Virus record (IMG/VR): IMGVR_UViG_3300042868_003730
Location: 1 to 64,000 of that record
Length of the DNA stretch: 64,000 nucleotides
DNA from: a virus
Direction: 5' to 3' (one strand)
The notes beneath the pieces were generated by a model that saw only the letters and a program-made list of their open reading frames with translations, was not told the origin of the DNA and did not search any database. The position numbers and the translations under genes are program-made. Below are positions 23,270-31,914 of this stretch, in pieces. Position 1 is the stretch's first letter, and the number at the start of each line of letters is the position of its first letter.

Positions 23270-23509
23270 ATGGCGTGGAATCCACCCGAGACGCGAGAAG
23301 AAATTAAGGATACCCTGTTCTTTATGGGCGTTCCCTACGTATATGAGAAGTTGATGGAGCCACGAGGACACGTCTACTTCTTTGAACTACCCAAGGAAAA
23401 TTTCATCTCAATCTACAGCCCGAACTATATGAAGTTCAACAAGAAGACGTTCAAGAGTCCCTATGATCTTAAACGAGAGATCATGCGCGTGTTTTCCTAC
23501 CTACTTTGA
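23270..23509 (+). CDS. Small early protein (79 aa)
   Basis: AAAGGAAA sets the start at 23270. MAWNPPETREEIKDTLFFMG..., alpha/beta with basic C-terminal half. Unknown function. Confidence 0.68.
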   Translation: MAWNPPETREEIKDTLFFMGVPYVYEKLMEPRGHVYFFELPKENFISIYSPNYMKFNKKTFKSPYDLKREIMRVFSYLL

Positions 23510-23519
23510 AAGAAATATC

Positions 23520-23828
23520 ATGTCCGTAGTCAGCTTCTCTACCTCTCCTGTTGAACTCGCTATTAGCGGAGTCACTGGTCGCCCTCTTTGCTACCTAGTC
23601 ACTACGGTTCGACATTCTGGTCAAAAGATTGATATCAGCTCCAGTAAATATTACTACGTCCCAGAGATCAATCGCTTCGTGAGCCATCGTGGTTCGTATG
23701 CGAAAGTCTTGACCGTAAATGCAACTGGAACATATAACTTCAACAAGAAACTACCAATTGGTGCTTATCAGTTTCGTCCTTCTGCTAACCTCTTGCATGA
23801 AGAAGCAGAAGGAACATTCCGCGGATGA
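23520..23828 (+). CDS. Hypothetical protein (102 aa)
   Basis: ATG 23520 after GAAAGAAA. MSVVSFSTSPVELAISGVTG..., beta-rich. Ends at the base before promoter cassette 5. No recognised family. Confidence 0.65.
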   Translation: MSVVSFSTSPVELAISGVTGRPLCYLVTTVRHSGQKIDISSSKYYYVPEINRFVSHRGSYAKVLTVNATGTYNFNKKLPIGAYQFRPSANLLHEEAEGTFRG

Positions 23829-23868
23829 TTTACTTTTATTCAGTTTCGCGGTATAATAACTTATCGAA
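23829..23868 (+). promoter_or_regulatory. Early promoter cassette 5
   Basis: TTTACT (23829), 17-nt spacer, TATAAT (23852), leader GAATTGAAAAGGAAAAG. Drives the 355-residue gene at 23885. Confidence 0.85.
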
Positions 23869-23884
23869 TTGAAAAGGAAAAGAA

Positions 23885-24952
23885 ATGGCTACTACCGCGA
23901 AACGTCTGGCTCTTGTTGAGAAGTTGATGAAGAAGACTGGCGAACCAGAGATCAACAATCTTCGGTACCAGGCTAGTCTGATGCATGCTCTGAACTACTA
24001 CAACGCGGAGTTTAACAACGCGCAGAAGAAGGCATGGTTCCTGTCTTACTTCAAGAAGGAAGCAAAGTTCCCTACGAGCCAGATCCACGAACGTGAGTTC
24101 CGTACTGCTGGCACCCTGTGCCGTATGCTGACTCTGGGTAATGCTCTTGAAGACAAAGAGCTGGATTTCCTCAACAATGAATTCGACCGTATCAAGAATC
24201 TGTCGAAGCCAGATGTTGTGGAAGTTGCTGTAAAGAAGGTCAGCGTTCAGGATCTAATGGAAGATAAAGCCAAGGAGTTCGTTGCTGACTTCAATGGCAT
24301 CCTTGATGAGTTCGTGATGGATCGCAAGGCGATTCCTGACATCGATCGCCTGATGAAGACTCCTCTGACGACTCCTGTGGCTAACAAGGTCGCTCTGAAG
24401 ATCCAGCGTACCTTGCTCGAGTTGCGCGAGGCAGTGGCTGGTACCGATGAGTATCTGGTCGAAGGCTACAGCAACTTCAAGAAGACCGAGCTGAAGAAGT
24501 TGCTGGCTGCATACGAAACCCTGACCGAACGTCTGACCCAGCTGAAGAAGGTCGTGGTTCGCAAGACTCGTACTCCGAAGGCAAAGCCAGTCGGTGTGAT
24601 CGTGGCGAAGATGAAGTTCGCAGCTACCAATGATGATCTTAGTCTGAAGTCAGTCAGCCCTACCTCGATTGTCGGAGCTGATGAGTTGTATTGCTTCAAT
24701 ACTAAGACTCGTCGGATGCAAGTCTACAAGGCTCTTGATGGTATGACTCTGACCGTCAAGGGTACGACGATTATGAATTTCGATATGGAGAAGTCTACTC
24801 AGAAGACTGTACGTAAGCCAGAGACTCTGTCTAGTATTACTGATAAGGGTAAGCGTGTGTATGGCCAGTTTATGAAGGCACTGACTGCAAAGCCTGTTGT
24901 ACCGAATGGTCGGATTAATGCCGACACCCTCCTCCTCGCTACTTTTAAGTGA
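23885..24952 (+). CDS. Unrecognised early protein (355 aa)
   Basis: Lys-rich, mostly helical in the first 210 residues, then a basic linker (KKVVVRKTRTPKAKPVGV, about 219-236) and a beta-rich C-terminal domain (SPTSIVGADELYCFNTKTRRMQVY...). Codon use favours CTG/AAG, implying strong expression behind cassette 5. It lies next to RNase H, in the replication block, so a nucleic-acid-binding role is plausible. No family recognised. Confidence 0.72.
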   Translation: MATTAKRLALVEKLMKKTGEPEINNLRYQASLMHALNYYNAEFNNAQKKAWFLSYFKKEAKFPTSQIHEREFRTAGTLCRMLTLGNALEDKELDFLNNEFDRIKNLSKPDVVEVAVKKVSVQDLMEDKAKEFVADFNGILDEFVMDRKAIPDIDRLMKTPLTTPVANKVALKIQRTLLELREAVAGTDEYLVEGYSNFKKTELKKLLAAYETLTERLTQLKKVVVRKTRTPKAKPVGVIVAKMKFAATNDDLSLKSVSPTSIVGADELYCFNTKTRRMQVYKALDGMTLTVKGTTIMNFDMEKSTQKTVRKPETLSSITDKGKRVYGQFMKALTAKPVVPNGRINADTLLLATFK

Positions 24953-24958
24953 AAGAAT

Positions 24959-25843
24959 ATGGCAATCCTTATTGATTATAGTCAGCTAGTGATTTCCAGT
25001 TGTCTTGCCTTCGGTTCTGATATGGATAAAGGCAAGGACACCAAGAAAGCAATTGACATCATTCGTCATGCCACCCTGTCTAGTCTGTTGAAGTATAAGA
25101 CCGACTACTCAGCCAAGTATGGTGAGGTAATTCTCTGCGCTGATGGTGGAAAGAACTGGCGTCGTGGGTATTTCCCATACTACAAGGCATCGCGCAAGGG
25201 TTCGCGCGAGAAGTCCAATACTGATTGGAATACGATCTTTTCGTTCGCCTCTGAGTTGCTCGGAGAACTACGTACGATATTTCCATACCGAGCTATCAAG
25301 GTCGATGAGGCAGAGGGTGATGACATTGTGGCTGTTCTGACCAAGTATCTTACGGAGAATGACACAGTTCAGCAGGGATTGGTATCTGATCCTGCTCCGA
25401 TCCTGATTGTATCGAGTGATGGTGACTTCAAGCAACTGCATAAGTTCAAGAATGTCCGTCAGTGGAATCCATTGATGAAGAAGTTCGTGGCCAAGCCAGA
25501 ACCAGACTTCCTCCTTGAGAAAGTTATCAAGGGTGATGCAGGTGATGGTGTTCCGAATGTTCTTTCTCCGGACAATATCTTTACCGTAGAGGGTCGTCAG
25601 AAACCAGTTACGGCTAAGGTAATGGATCGGTTCAAGAGCCAGAATGGTTTGTCTGATGTTGATCAACGCAACTTCCAACGCAATCGAACTCTGATTGATT
25701 TTGACTATATACCAAATGAAGTACAGGAGAAAATTCTCTCTGTATATAATGAGCAACAACCGAAGCGTGATCTCAATGCCATTATGAATTACTTGATGGA
25801 ACATCGCTGCCGACTACTTCTAAATGACCTACAGGCATTCTAA
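24959..25843 (+). CDS. rnh: RNase H / 5'-3' exonuclease (T4 Rnh type)
   Basis: 294 residues of the FEN/5'-nuclease superfamily. Conserved acidic sites appear as ILIDYSQL, CADGGKNWRRGYFPYYKASRK, DEAEGDDIVAVL, SSDGDFKQLHKF and GDAGDGVPNV (helix-hairpin-helix region). It removes RNA primers and flaps from lagging-strand fragments, ahead of the ligase encoded nearby. Confidence 0.92.
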   Translation: MAILIDYSQLVISSCLAFGSDMDKGKDTKKAIDIIRHATLSSLLKYKTDYSAKYGEVILCADGGKNWRRGYFPYYKASRKGSREKSNTDWNTIFSFASELLGELRTIFPYRAIKVDEAEGDDIVAVLTKYLTENDTVQQGLVSDPAPILIVSSDGDFKQLHKFKNVRQWNPLMKKFVAKPEPDFLLEKVIKGDAGDGVPNVLSPDNIFTVEGRQKPVTAKVMDRFKSQNGLSDVDQRNFQRNRTLIDFDYIPNEVQEKILSVYNEQQPKRDLNAIMNYLMEHRCRLLLNDLQAF

Positions 25844-25845
25844 CT

Positions 25846-26238
25846 ATGAGCAATATCTCTGAAATCCTATCTGCTGCCAATACTGATATCAATACACTCA
25901 AACAACACATCGGTAATAGATATCTACGTAATCTAATGGAAGCGGCGTATATCCCTGAGAAGAAGTTCGTTCTTCCAGAAGGACTTCCAGAATTCAAAGG
26001 CAATCTACAGCACCCAGATCAGATCAGTGGTGCTTTCTGGCAGATTGCTAAGAAACTTGACACCTTCCAACGAGCAGAACTACCTGCTATACGAAGAGAA
26101 AGTATTTTCATCCAGTCACTGGAATCATTGAGCGCGATTGATGCCAAGATTCTTATTGCTGTCAAGGAACAAACACTTCATAAGATGTTCAAGACTCTTA
26201 CGTTGAAGAACCTAAAGGCAGTTGGATACTTCGCATAA
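25846..26238 (+). CDS. DUF6433-type phage protein (130 aa)
   Basis: Helical. Segments NRYLRNLMEAAYIPEKKFVLPEG and ESIFIQSLESLSAIDAKILIAVKEQTL resemble the DUF6433 family found beside replication genes in T4-like phages. Function unknown. One-base overlap with the dCMP deaminase gene. Confidence 0.68.
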   Translation: MSNISEILSAANTDINTLKQHIGNRYLRNLMEAAYIPEKKFVLPEGLPEFKGNLQHPDQISGAFWQIAKKLDTFQRAELPAIRRESIFIQSLESLSAIDAKILIAVKEQTLHKMFKTLTLKNLKAVGYFA

Positions 26239-26687
26239 TGTCAAAGTTCGACCAGTTCTATATGAATGTGGCCACTGGCGCGGCCAATCTCAGTCATGCC
26301 AAAAGAGCACAAGTCGGGGCGGTGGCTGTCAGAGATAGAAATATCCTGGCATTTGGCTACAATGGTACTCTTCCAGGAACAAGTAATGTCTGTGAAGATG
26401 AGCATGGAAATACCAAGGCAGAAGTAATTCATGCTGAGGAGAATCTTCTTATGAAGATGGCCAGGTCTTCAGTCTCAGTTGAGGGAGCAGTTGTATACGT
26501 GACTATGGCTCCCTGCATCAACTGCTCCAGGCTTATGGCCAATGCAGGAATAAAGAAGGTAATCTACCGAGATACATACCGAGACTTATCCGGAGTTGAC
26601 CTACTCAACAAATATGGCATCGAAGTAAAGCAATTCCAAACTATTCTTGACCAAGAGCAGAAAACAGTGTGGAGTGTCTTGGACTAA
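26238..26687 (+). CDS. cd: dCMP deaminase
   Basis: 149 residues. Zinc site HAEEN (H65, E67) and PCINC (C93, C96) with the family's phage-type GYNGTLPGTSNVCED. Converts dCMP to dUMP, the substrate of ThyX. T4 Cd plays the same role. Confidence 0.94.
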   Translation: MSKFDQFYMNVATGAANLSHAKRAQVGAVAVRDRNILAFGYNGTLPGTSNVCEDEHGNTKAEVIHAEENLLMKMARSSVSVEGAVVYVTMAPCINCSRLMANAGIKKVIYRDTYRDLSGVDLLNKYGIEVKQFQTILDQEQKTVWSVLD

Positions 26688-26690
26688 CAT

Positions 26691-26730
26691 TTTACTTTTA
26701 TTCAATTTCGAGGTATAATAACTTATCGAA
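26691..26730 (+). promoter_or_regulatory. Early promoter cassette 6
   Basis: TTTACT (26691), 17-nt spacer, TATAAT (26714), leader GAATTGAAAAGGAAAG. Drives 26748 and probably the nucleotide-metabolism genes after it. Confidence 0.85.
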
Positions 26731-26747
26731 TTGAAAAGGAAAGAAAA

Positions 26748-26984
26748 ATGAAAGTTGGTGATCTGGTTAAGTCGTTTGATTTTGTCGGCGAATATTCTTG
26801 CTACATGCTCGGTCTGGTGACCAAGATCTCGAAAGAGAACAAGACTGTGACCTGTAAGTTTGTCGCTCGTGTGGTTCGCGGAGAGCCTGTTCCGGCTGAT
26901 GGTCTGGAAGAGTTCACTGCTCCTCTGAATGGTGCATTCTTTATGGATCGCCCTGAGTTCAAAAGGATTCTGGTCTGCAAATGA
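26748..26984 (+). CDS. Small SH3-like hypothetical protein (78 aa)
   Basis: MKVGDLVKSFDFVGEYSCYM... GLVTKISKENKTVTCKFV looks like a small beta-barrel, KOW/SH3-like. First gene behind cassette 6. ATGA overlap with the next gene. Confidence 0.65.
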   Translation: MKVGDLVKSFDFVGEYSCYMLGLVTKISKENKTVTCKFVARVVRGEPVPADGLEEFTAPLNGAFFMDRPEFKRILVCK

Positions 26985-27469
26985 AAATCTACCTTGATAT
27001 GGATGGCGTCCTCGCCAACTTCAACAAGAAGTATGAGGAAGTGTTTAAGATCGATCCAACTACGGTCGCCAAGCGATCTGCTGAATCAGATAAGAACTTC
27101 GAGGAGTTCATTGTCGGATTCCGATTCATTGAACTTGACTACATGCCAAACGCAACTCGGCTGCTAGAGTTCGTCGATGGGCTTGATGTTGACGTCGAGA
27201 TCCTGAGTTCTTCTGGTGGCGCCAAACATCACAGAGAAGTCGAATATCAGAAGAAGATCTGGTTGAACAGCAAACTTCTTCATTACCCAGTGAACATTGT
27301 TCCAGGTGGTAGCAAGAAGGCGGCATTCGCTGCTCCGGATCATATCCTGATTGACGATACGGAAAGAGTTGTCAACAAATATCGGGCAGCTGGTGGTGTC
27401 GCTATTCTGCACCGCGATGATGATATTGATCATACATTTTATGAACTGACGAGGATCTTCGGACAATGA
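26981..27469 (+). CDS. HAD-family 5'(3')-deoxyribonucleotidase-like protein
   Basis: 162 residues. HAD motif I YLDMDGVLANF (D6, D8 nucleophile pair), motif II ILSSSGG, and motif IV ILIDDTERVVNKY. These proteins dephosphorylate nucleoside monophosphates. It sits between dCMP deaminase and a MazG-like gene, fitting nucleotide pool control. Confidence 0.85.
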   Translation: MKIYLDMDGVLANFNKKYEEVFKIDPTTVAKRSAESDKNFEEFIVGFRFIELDYMPNATRLLEFVDGLDVDVEILSSSGGAKHHREVEYQKKIWLNSKLLHYPVNIVPGGSKKAAFAAPDHILIDDTERVVNKYRAAGGVAILHRDDDIDHTFYELTRIFGQ

Positions 27470-27738
27470 ACAAGCAAGAAACTGAACTGCTAACTATTAC
27501 TCTTGAGGAGTGCTCTGAAGTAATTCAGGCTATCTCCAAGTGTTTCCGATTCGGAATGGACGGCCAATGGCCAGCTGGTGCTCCGAGTAACAAACAGCAT
27601 CTGGAAGAGGAGATCGGAGATTTGATGTGTATGATTGATATCCTTGAGCGAAAGGGTATTATCGATATCGATGCTGTGCATGCAGCGACTCTGAACAAAC
27701 GTGATAAACTATCTAAATGGAGCAATGTGAACATATGA
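27466..27738 (+). CDS. MazG-like nucleotide pyrophosphohydrolase (90 aa)
   Basis: ITLEECSEVIQAISKCFRFG and HLEEEIGDLMCMIDILER carry the EExxE and ExxD motifs of the MazG fold. Second such enzyme in the window. May hydrolyse dNTPs or (p)ppGpp-related substrates. ATGA overlap on both sides. Confidence 0.85.
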   Translation: MNKQETELLTITLEECSEVIQAISKCFRFGMDGQWPAGAPSNKQHLEEEIGDLMCMIDILERKGIIDIDAVHAATLNKRDKLSKWSNVNI

Positions 27739-28175
27739 CTACCTATACAAGTGAAGTTATTCTCGATCCAGAAACTGGTGAGTACATTCTTGATCTTCCT
27801 GTTGAAGTTACATATGAACTCGGCTGGAACATCGGTGATACCCTAGACTGGACAGTAAATGATAATGGTCAAGTAATTCTTAAGAAAGTAACTAAAATGA
27901 AGACATATGCCGTAGAGACAGTTTCCTCCTTCCGTCATGTATATTTTGTCGAATGTGAAAATGAAGAGCATGCACTGGATACTGTAGCAATGGAAGAGGC
28001 TGAACATTATTTCCAGCATCATCTTGGTGAACATGTTATCACTGCTCGAGAAGTAGACAAGAGCGATATGGTTAAGATCATTCGTGAGACAGAACAACCT
28101 AACCTGACTATGGAAGAGTTCGAAAGTAAGTCATGGATCCAGAACTGTGTTCACGTGGTTGACTATACCAAATGA
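27735..28175 (+). CDS. AbrB-like N-terminal domain protein (146 aa)
   Basis: Residues about 1-52 (EVILDPETGEYILDLPVEV ... LGWNIGDTLDWTVNDNGQVILKKV) resemble an AbrB/SpoVT swapped-hairpin DNA-binding domain. A second alpha/beta part follows from an internal Met (MKTYAVETVSSFRHVYFVEC...). It may be a regulator; the C-terminal half could also be read as a separate domain. Confidence 0.65.
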   Translation: MTTYTSEVILDPETGEYILDLPVEVTYELGWNIGDTLDWTVNDNGQVILKKVTKMKTYAVETVSSFRHVYFVECENEEHALDTVAMEEAEHYFQHHLGEHVITAREVDKSDMVKIIRETEQPNLTMEEFESKSWIQNCVHVVDYTK

Positions 28176-28357
28176 ATGCTACCTTCGTGATCTATAGCAG
28201 CGACACGGAGGCGCTGGCTAGTATGGATGAGATTGTGCGGAGGGTTATATCTAAATCCCTCGGTACAGTAGTCATTACTCCAAATGTAGACGAAGAACAG
28301 AAGATGTATTATGAATTTGTCATCAATGTCGAAAGTGATAAACTAAATTTCGTATGA
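28172..28357 (+). CDS. Small hypothetical protein (61 aa)
   Basis: ATGA overlaps at both ends. MNATFVIYSSDTEALASMDE..., ferredoxin-like alternation of helix and strand. Unknown function. Confidence 0.62.
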   Translation: MNATFVIYSSDTEALASMDEIVRRVISKSLGTVVITPNVDEEQKMYYEFVINVESDKLNFV

Positions 28358-28911
28358 ACATCTTTGCTCTTGATAATGATCCGAAAATATGCGCTGAGTA
28401 TCATCTTGACAAACACGTCGTTAAGATGATACTCGAATATAGTCAACTTCTCTCAACTGCCCACAGACTACTCGATGGAAAACAATCTGAATCCCTCTCC
28501 AAGACAGGTCGCCGCACTACTACGTGGAGACTGGACGATGACAGGGACTCTCTCCTGTACAAAGCAACTCACAGCAATCATCCCAGCGCAATCTGGGCGC
28601 GTAAATCTTCAGGGAACTACCAGTGGCTCCAGACTCTGTTGGCTTGTCTCTCCAAAGAGTACACTTTCCGTTATGGAAGAAAGCACAAGTGCGAAACAGA
28701 TGGACTTATTGCCCGTCTAGCAACTCTTCCGACCAATATTCCTATTGGTGATATTACTCCAATTCTGTTGGCTATGCCTGATGACTATAAAGTAGCTGAT
28801 GGAGTTGAATCCTATCGTAATTACTATCGTCTTGGTAAACCACACATCCATTCCTGGAAAGGGAAAGTAGCTGGTCGTCCGATTCCCTCCTGGATTTGGT
28901 GCGGTAAATAG
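28354..28911 (+). CDS. Conserved phage protein with LDKHVVKM signature (185 aa)
   Basis: NIFALDNDPKICAEYHLDKHVVKMILEYSQLLSTAHR is the hallmark of a family widespread in T4-like phages; the C-terminal YYRLGKPHIHSWKGKVAGRPIPSWIW is also conserved. Its His/Asp-rich core suggests a metal or nucleic-acid enzyme, sometimes listed as glycosylase-like, but I cannot confirm a reaction. Confidence 0.75.
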   Translation: MNIFALDNDPKICAEYHLDKHVVKMILEYSQLLSTAHRLLDGKQSESLSKTGRRTTTWRLDDDRDSLLYKATHSNHPSAIWARKSSGNYQWLQTLLACLSKEYTFRYGRKHKCETDGLIARLATLPTNIPIGDITPILLAMPDDYKVADGVESYRNYYRLGKPHIHSWKGKVAGRPIPSWIWCGK

Positions 28912-28938
28912 AAAGTGTGTTAAACTTTAGGAGGGCAT

Positions 28939-29190
28939 ATGCCTCTATACGATAGACGATGTTCGATCTGTGAAGCAGTGTTTGAGATTAGCTGCAAGAT
29001 CAGCGAGAAGTCAAATGAATTTGCTTGTCCTGATTGCAATTCCACTGCAGGAGAATGGCAGATTGGTTCACCAATGGCGATCGCACCAGATAGATTGGGG
29101 CGTGGTAGAGATGGTGGTATGAATGAGGTTCTCCAGAAAATCCATGCGGCAAATCCGAAGGGTACTCTGGGCGAACGGAACTCATTTTAA
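28939..29190 (+). CDS. FmdB-type zinc-ribbon protein (83 aa)
   Basis: PLYDRRCSICEAVFEI ... CPDCNS is the FmdB/CxxC zinc-ribbon fold. AGGAGG at 28930-28935 is a strong ribosome site. Members are putative regulators; here role unknown. Confidence 0.78.
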   Translation: MPLYDRRCSICEAVFEISCKISEKSNEFACPDCNSTAGEWQIGSPMAIAPDRLGRGRDGGMNEVLQKIHAANPKGTLGERNSF

Positions 29191-29272
29191 TAATCCATAA
29201 TTGACAATACCTCTAGCATCCTTGACGTAGTTCTGGGTGCTAAAGTCATTTGCATCTAATAAGAAAGAAAAT

Positions 29273-30034
29273 ATGGCAACAAGAAAAACTCCAGTACAAA
29301 GACGCGATGAACAAATTGATAACGATGAGACAACGAATCGTCATCAGCCTGTAAATAATGCTCTGAAGATTAAACTCGATCATCTCAAGACATTCGAGCC
29401 ATTAACTGATAATCAAGGTAAGTTCTTCGAACTATATCGTGGCGGTGCATATTGCGTTGGTTTGTTTGGTAGTCCAGGTGTTGGTAAGACATTCCTATCA
29501 ATGCTCAAAGCAATTGAGGAAGTTCTTGATAAATCGAATTCATTTAAGCAAGTAGTTGTCATCCGAAGTGCAGTCCAGGTTCGTGACCAAGGATTCGTTC
29601 CAGGCGACTTGGATGAAAAGATGGCTATCTATGAACAGCCATACAAAGAGATTAGCCAGACGTTATTCGGTCGCCCAGATGCATGGGAGAGACTGAAGGA
29701 ACAGGGTTATGCTCGCTTCATCTCTACTACTGCTATTCGTGGTATTAGTATTGACGATGCCATCATTATCGTCGATGAGTGCCAGAGTATGACATGGCAC
29801 GAACTGAGTTCAGTTATTTCTCGAACTGGTCATCGATCCAAGATTCTGTTCGTTGGTGATTTGAAACAGAATGACCTCGTGAAGACAAGGAATGATATCT
29901 CTGGTCTGAAGCAATTCCTTGAAGTGCTATATACGATGCCAGAGTTTCAATCTATTGAGTTCACACCGGATGATATCGTTCGAAGCAGTCTGGTTAAGAG
30001 CTTCATTGTAGCATGCGATAAGTTAGGGTACTGA
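29273..30034 (+). CDS. phoH: PhoH-like ATPase
   Basis: 253 residues. Start at 29273 (AAGAAAGAAA upstream). Walker A FGSPGVGKT at 65-73, Walker B AIIIVDECQS, and VIRSAVQVRDQGFVPGD typical of phage PhoH. Probable RNA/DNA-dependent ATPase of helicase superfamily 1 type; role in phage not settled. Confidence 0.92.
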   Translation: MATRKTPVQRRDEQIDNDETTNRHQPVNNALKIKLDHLKTFEPLTDNQGKFFELYRGGAYCVGLFGSPGVGKTFLSMLKAIEEVLDKSNSFKQVVVIRSAVQVRDQGFVPGDLDEKMAIYEQPYKEISQTLFGRPDAWERLKEQGYARFISTTAIRGISIDDAIIIVDECQSMTWHELSSVISRTGHRSKILFVGDLKQNDLVKTRNDISGLKQFLEVLYTMPEFQSIEFTPDDIVRSSLVKSFIVACDKLGY

Positions 30035-30058
30035 TTACTATATCATCGCTACAGTTGA

Positions 30059-30086
30059 ATTATACCTTATGAAAAACAAGTGTAAA
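30059..30086 (-). promoter_or_regulatory. Reverse-facing promoter, copy A
   Basis: On the minus strand TTTACA (30081-30086), a 16-nt spacer and TATAAT (30059-30064), followed by TCAACTG. It points into phoH from its 3' side, where no minus-strand gene exists. A near-identical element is at 50897-50924. Confidence 0.6.
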
Positions 30087-30093
30087 ATAAATT

Positions 30094-30756
30094 ATGAAAT
30101 TAGTTGAGTATGATGCACTGAAGTCGGTCTGTAAAAGGATCGACTCTCCCTCTGGTAGAAAATACCTAACTCCGGAGGGAAACAGTTACCCCTCGGTCAC
30201 GAGCATTATTAGCATAATGAGTGAGGAGTTTATTCGTGCCTGGAAAGAAGCAGTGGGTGAGTCTACGGCCAACGAGATTAGCCGAAAGGCAGCTACGCGT
30301 GGTACATTGATCCATGAGAACTGCGAGAATTACCTCCAAGGCAAACCTCTGACGTTTAGTATGTTCGAGCAAGAAGAACGCAAAATGTTCGAGAATCTAA
30401 TGCCAGTTATGGAGTCGATTGAGGAAGTGCATGCGATGGAATCCGTGCTCTACTCAGATACTCTTAAGTTTGCTGGCACCGTAGACCTGATCGCCAAAAT
30501 CAATGGCGAGCTGTGCATCCTGGATTGGAAGACCAGCGGTCGTTATAAGTCCTCTGAGGACATCCCAAACTACTTTACCCAGGCAGCGGCGTATGCCTAT
30601 GCCTTCTGGGAAATGACAGGAATTACTGTTCCGAATATCGTAATCGCAATGACTACGGAAGAATTTGGTTTACTTTTATTCAAGGAACCAGTGAAAAAAT
30701 GGATCCCTGAGTTCGTCGAAATTCGCAAGGAATACGCTCGCCAGCGAGGTTGTTGA
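30094..30756 (+). CDS. PD-(D/E)XK nuclease, MGME1/RecB-like
   Basis: 220 residues. GTLIHENCENYL (His/Glu region), FAGTVDLIAKING (catalytic Asp) and CILDWKTS (D-x-K) form the RecB/Cas4-like nuclease core; the C-terminal QAAAYAYAFWEMTG (QxxxY) fits. Start is supported by a Met 20 nt after a minus-strand promoter region; ribosome site is weak. Likely a ssDNA exonuclease in recombination or host DNA degradation. Confidence 0.85.
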   Translation: MKLVEYDALKSVCKRIDSPSGRKYLTPEGNSYPSVTSIISIMSEEFIRAWKEAVGESTANEISRKAATRGTLIHENCENYLQGKPLTFSMFEQEERKMFENLMPVMESIEEVHAMESVLYSDTLKFAGTVDLIAKINGELCILDWKTSGRYKSSEDIPNYFTQAAAYAYAFWEMTGITVPNIVIAMTTEEFGLLLFKEPVKKWIPEFVEIRKEYARQRGC

Positions 30757-30757
30757 T

Positions 30758-30797
30758 TTTACTTTTATTCAGTTTCGGGGTATAATAACTTATCGAA
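30758..30797 (+). promoter_or_regulatory. Early promoter cassette 7
   Basis: TTTACT (30758), 17-nt spacer, TATAAT (30781), then CTTATCGAAACGTG. GTTTCG/CGAAAC dyad. Drives 30816. Confidence 0.85.
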
Positions 30798-30815
30798 ACG
30801 TGAAAGGAAAGCAAA

Positions 30816-31070
30816 ATGCGTCGTGTTCAAATCGTCAAGGGTCTCAAGAATTCCCAGCGTATTCGCGTGATTATGGATGGCATCGGTTATAATTCTACCG
30901 TACAGGATTCTCTGGATGGACCATTCACTACTCAGAATAGTGCAATCCACCTGGCTCTGGAAAAGTTGGCGAAGTCCTCTCCAAAATCTACTGGGCTTGC
31001 TACTCGCATCACGACCTATGATAGCAAGATGCGTGCAAAAGAGTTCGATATTCAAATTGATCTGATCTAG
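30816..31070 (+). CDS. Small basic early protein (84 aa)
   Basis: Behind cassette 7 with AAAGGAAAG. MRRVQIVKGLKNSQRIRVIM..., basic, alpha/beta; possibly nucleic acid binding by charge. No family recognised. Confidence 0.68.
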   Translation: MRRVQIVKGLKNSQRIRVIMDGIGYNSTVQDSLDGPFTTQNSAIHLALEKLAKSSPKSTGLATRITTYDSKMRAKEFDIQIDLI

Positions 31071-31078
31071 GAATAGAG

Positions 31079-31118
31079 TTTACTTTTATTCGGTTTCGCG
31101 GTATAATAATTTATCGAA
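31079..31118 (+). promoter_or_regulatory. Early promoter cassette 8
   Basis: TTTACT (31079), 17-nt spacer, TATAAT (31102), then TTTATCGAAACGT. GTTTCG/CGAAAC dyad. Drives 31137. Confidence 0.85.
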
Positions 31119-31136
31119 ACGTAGAAGGAAATGAAA

Positions 31137-31370
31137 ATGCAAGTTTATTCTCTTATCGGTGGGTCAATGTTCGGCGACGACCTTCTTGGCGTGTTCTCTA
31201 CTTTGGAACAACTTATGGACTTCGTGCGTGCTGGTACTGGTCGTGAAGAATATGATGGTGCTTGGTGCTATGATCGCATGGGCTATGTTCAGTCCGAACT
31301 GGGATCGTCTATCGATGTCCGAGTTGAGTTCGTTGATGTTGAGTTCCGTGATTCTGGCTTTTACGCCTAA
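31137..31370 (+). CDS. Small acidic early protein (77 aa)
   Basis: AAGGAA at 31125-31130 suits ATG 31137 better than ATG 31131. MQVYSLIGGSMFGDDLLGVF..., acidic alpha/beta. No family recognised. Confidence 0.66.
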   Translation: MQVYSLIGGSMFGDDLLGVFSTLEQLMDFVRAGTGREEYDGAWCYDRMGYVQSELGSSIDVRVEFVDVEFRDSGFYA

Positions 31371-31381
31371 GGAGAAAAGAC

Positions 31382-31660
31382 ATGAAGGGTGGCACTCTGT
31401 TCTATCGCGTTATTCCTGCTGATCGTGATCGTGGTTACGTTCTGTTGACTGGCTGGGCTAAACCTCTGAATCGTGCTTCGAGTTATACGAACAGTTCGCT
31501 GACTGCTCCGAGCCGAGCATCTCTGAATGCACTGCTCGCTAGCATCAAGGCTACTTCTGGTGCTGATACTCTGGTTGATGCAACTGAACCAGGTATTGTC
31601 AAGAGACTGGCCAAGTTGTTCGGTGAAGTTCCTGTCGTTACTCCTGAGGAAACTGTATGA
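31382..31660 (+). CDS. Small hypothetical protein (92 aa)
   Basis: AAGGAGAAAA precedes the ATG. MKGGTLFYRVIPADRDRGYV..., with a Ser/Ala-rich helical middle. Unknown function. Confidence 0.66.
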   Translation: MKGGTLFYRVIPADRDRGYVLLTGWAKPLNRASSYTNSSLTAPSRASLNALLASIKATSGADTLVDATEPGIVKRLAKLFGEVPVVTPEETV

Positions 31661-31914
31661 TCCCCATCTTTGATCTGAGTTCGTTTTCGTATAACAAACA
31701 GACGAAACATCTGACGATGTACAATGAAGCCACAGTTCATCCGGAGTTCTTTATTCGGTCGAACCACACTGGACGCACTGTTCGGTTCATCGTTGATCAG
31801 GCAGATATGATTCGGAATGAGTTTTACGATGGCGAGATCGCTACGTTCATTCCCTATGAGTATGAAGAACGAATCAATGTTACCCGTGTTGTAATTATTC
31901 GAGGAGAAGGTTAA
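31657..31914 (+). CDS. Small hypothetical protein (85 aa)
   Basis: ATGA overlap. MIPIFDLSSFSYNKQTKHLT..., beta-rich. A KTR-like SH3 barrel is conceivable but unproven. Confidence 0.63.
   Translation: MIPIFDLSSFSYNKQTKHLTMYNEATVHPEFFIRSNHTGRTVRFIVDQADMIRNEFYDGEIATFIPYEYEERINVTRVVIIRGEG

Noticed and set aside
30669-30686. TTTACTTTTATTCA, the first half of the early promoter cassette, inside the PD-(D/E)XK gene.
   Set aside because: There is no TATAAT at the fixed spacing (CAAGGAACCAGTG follows), so it is not a complete promoter.
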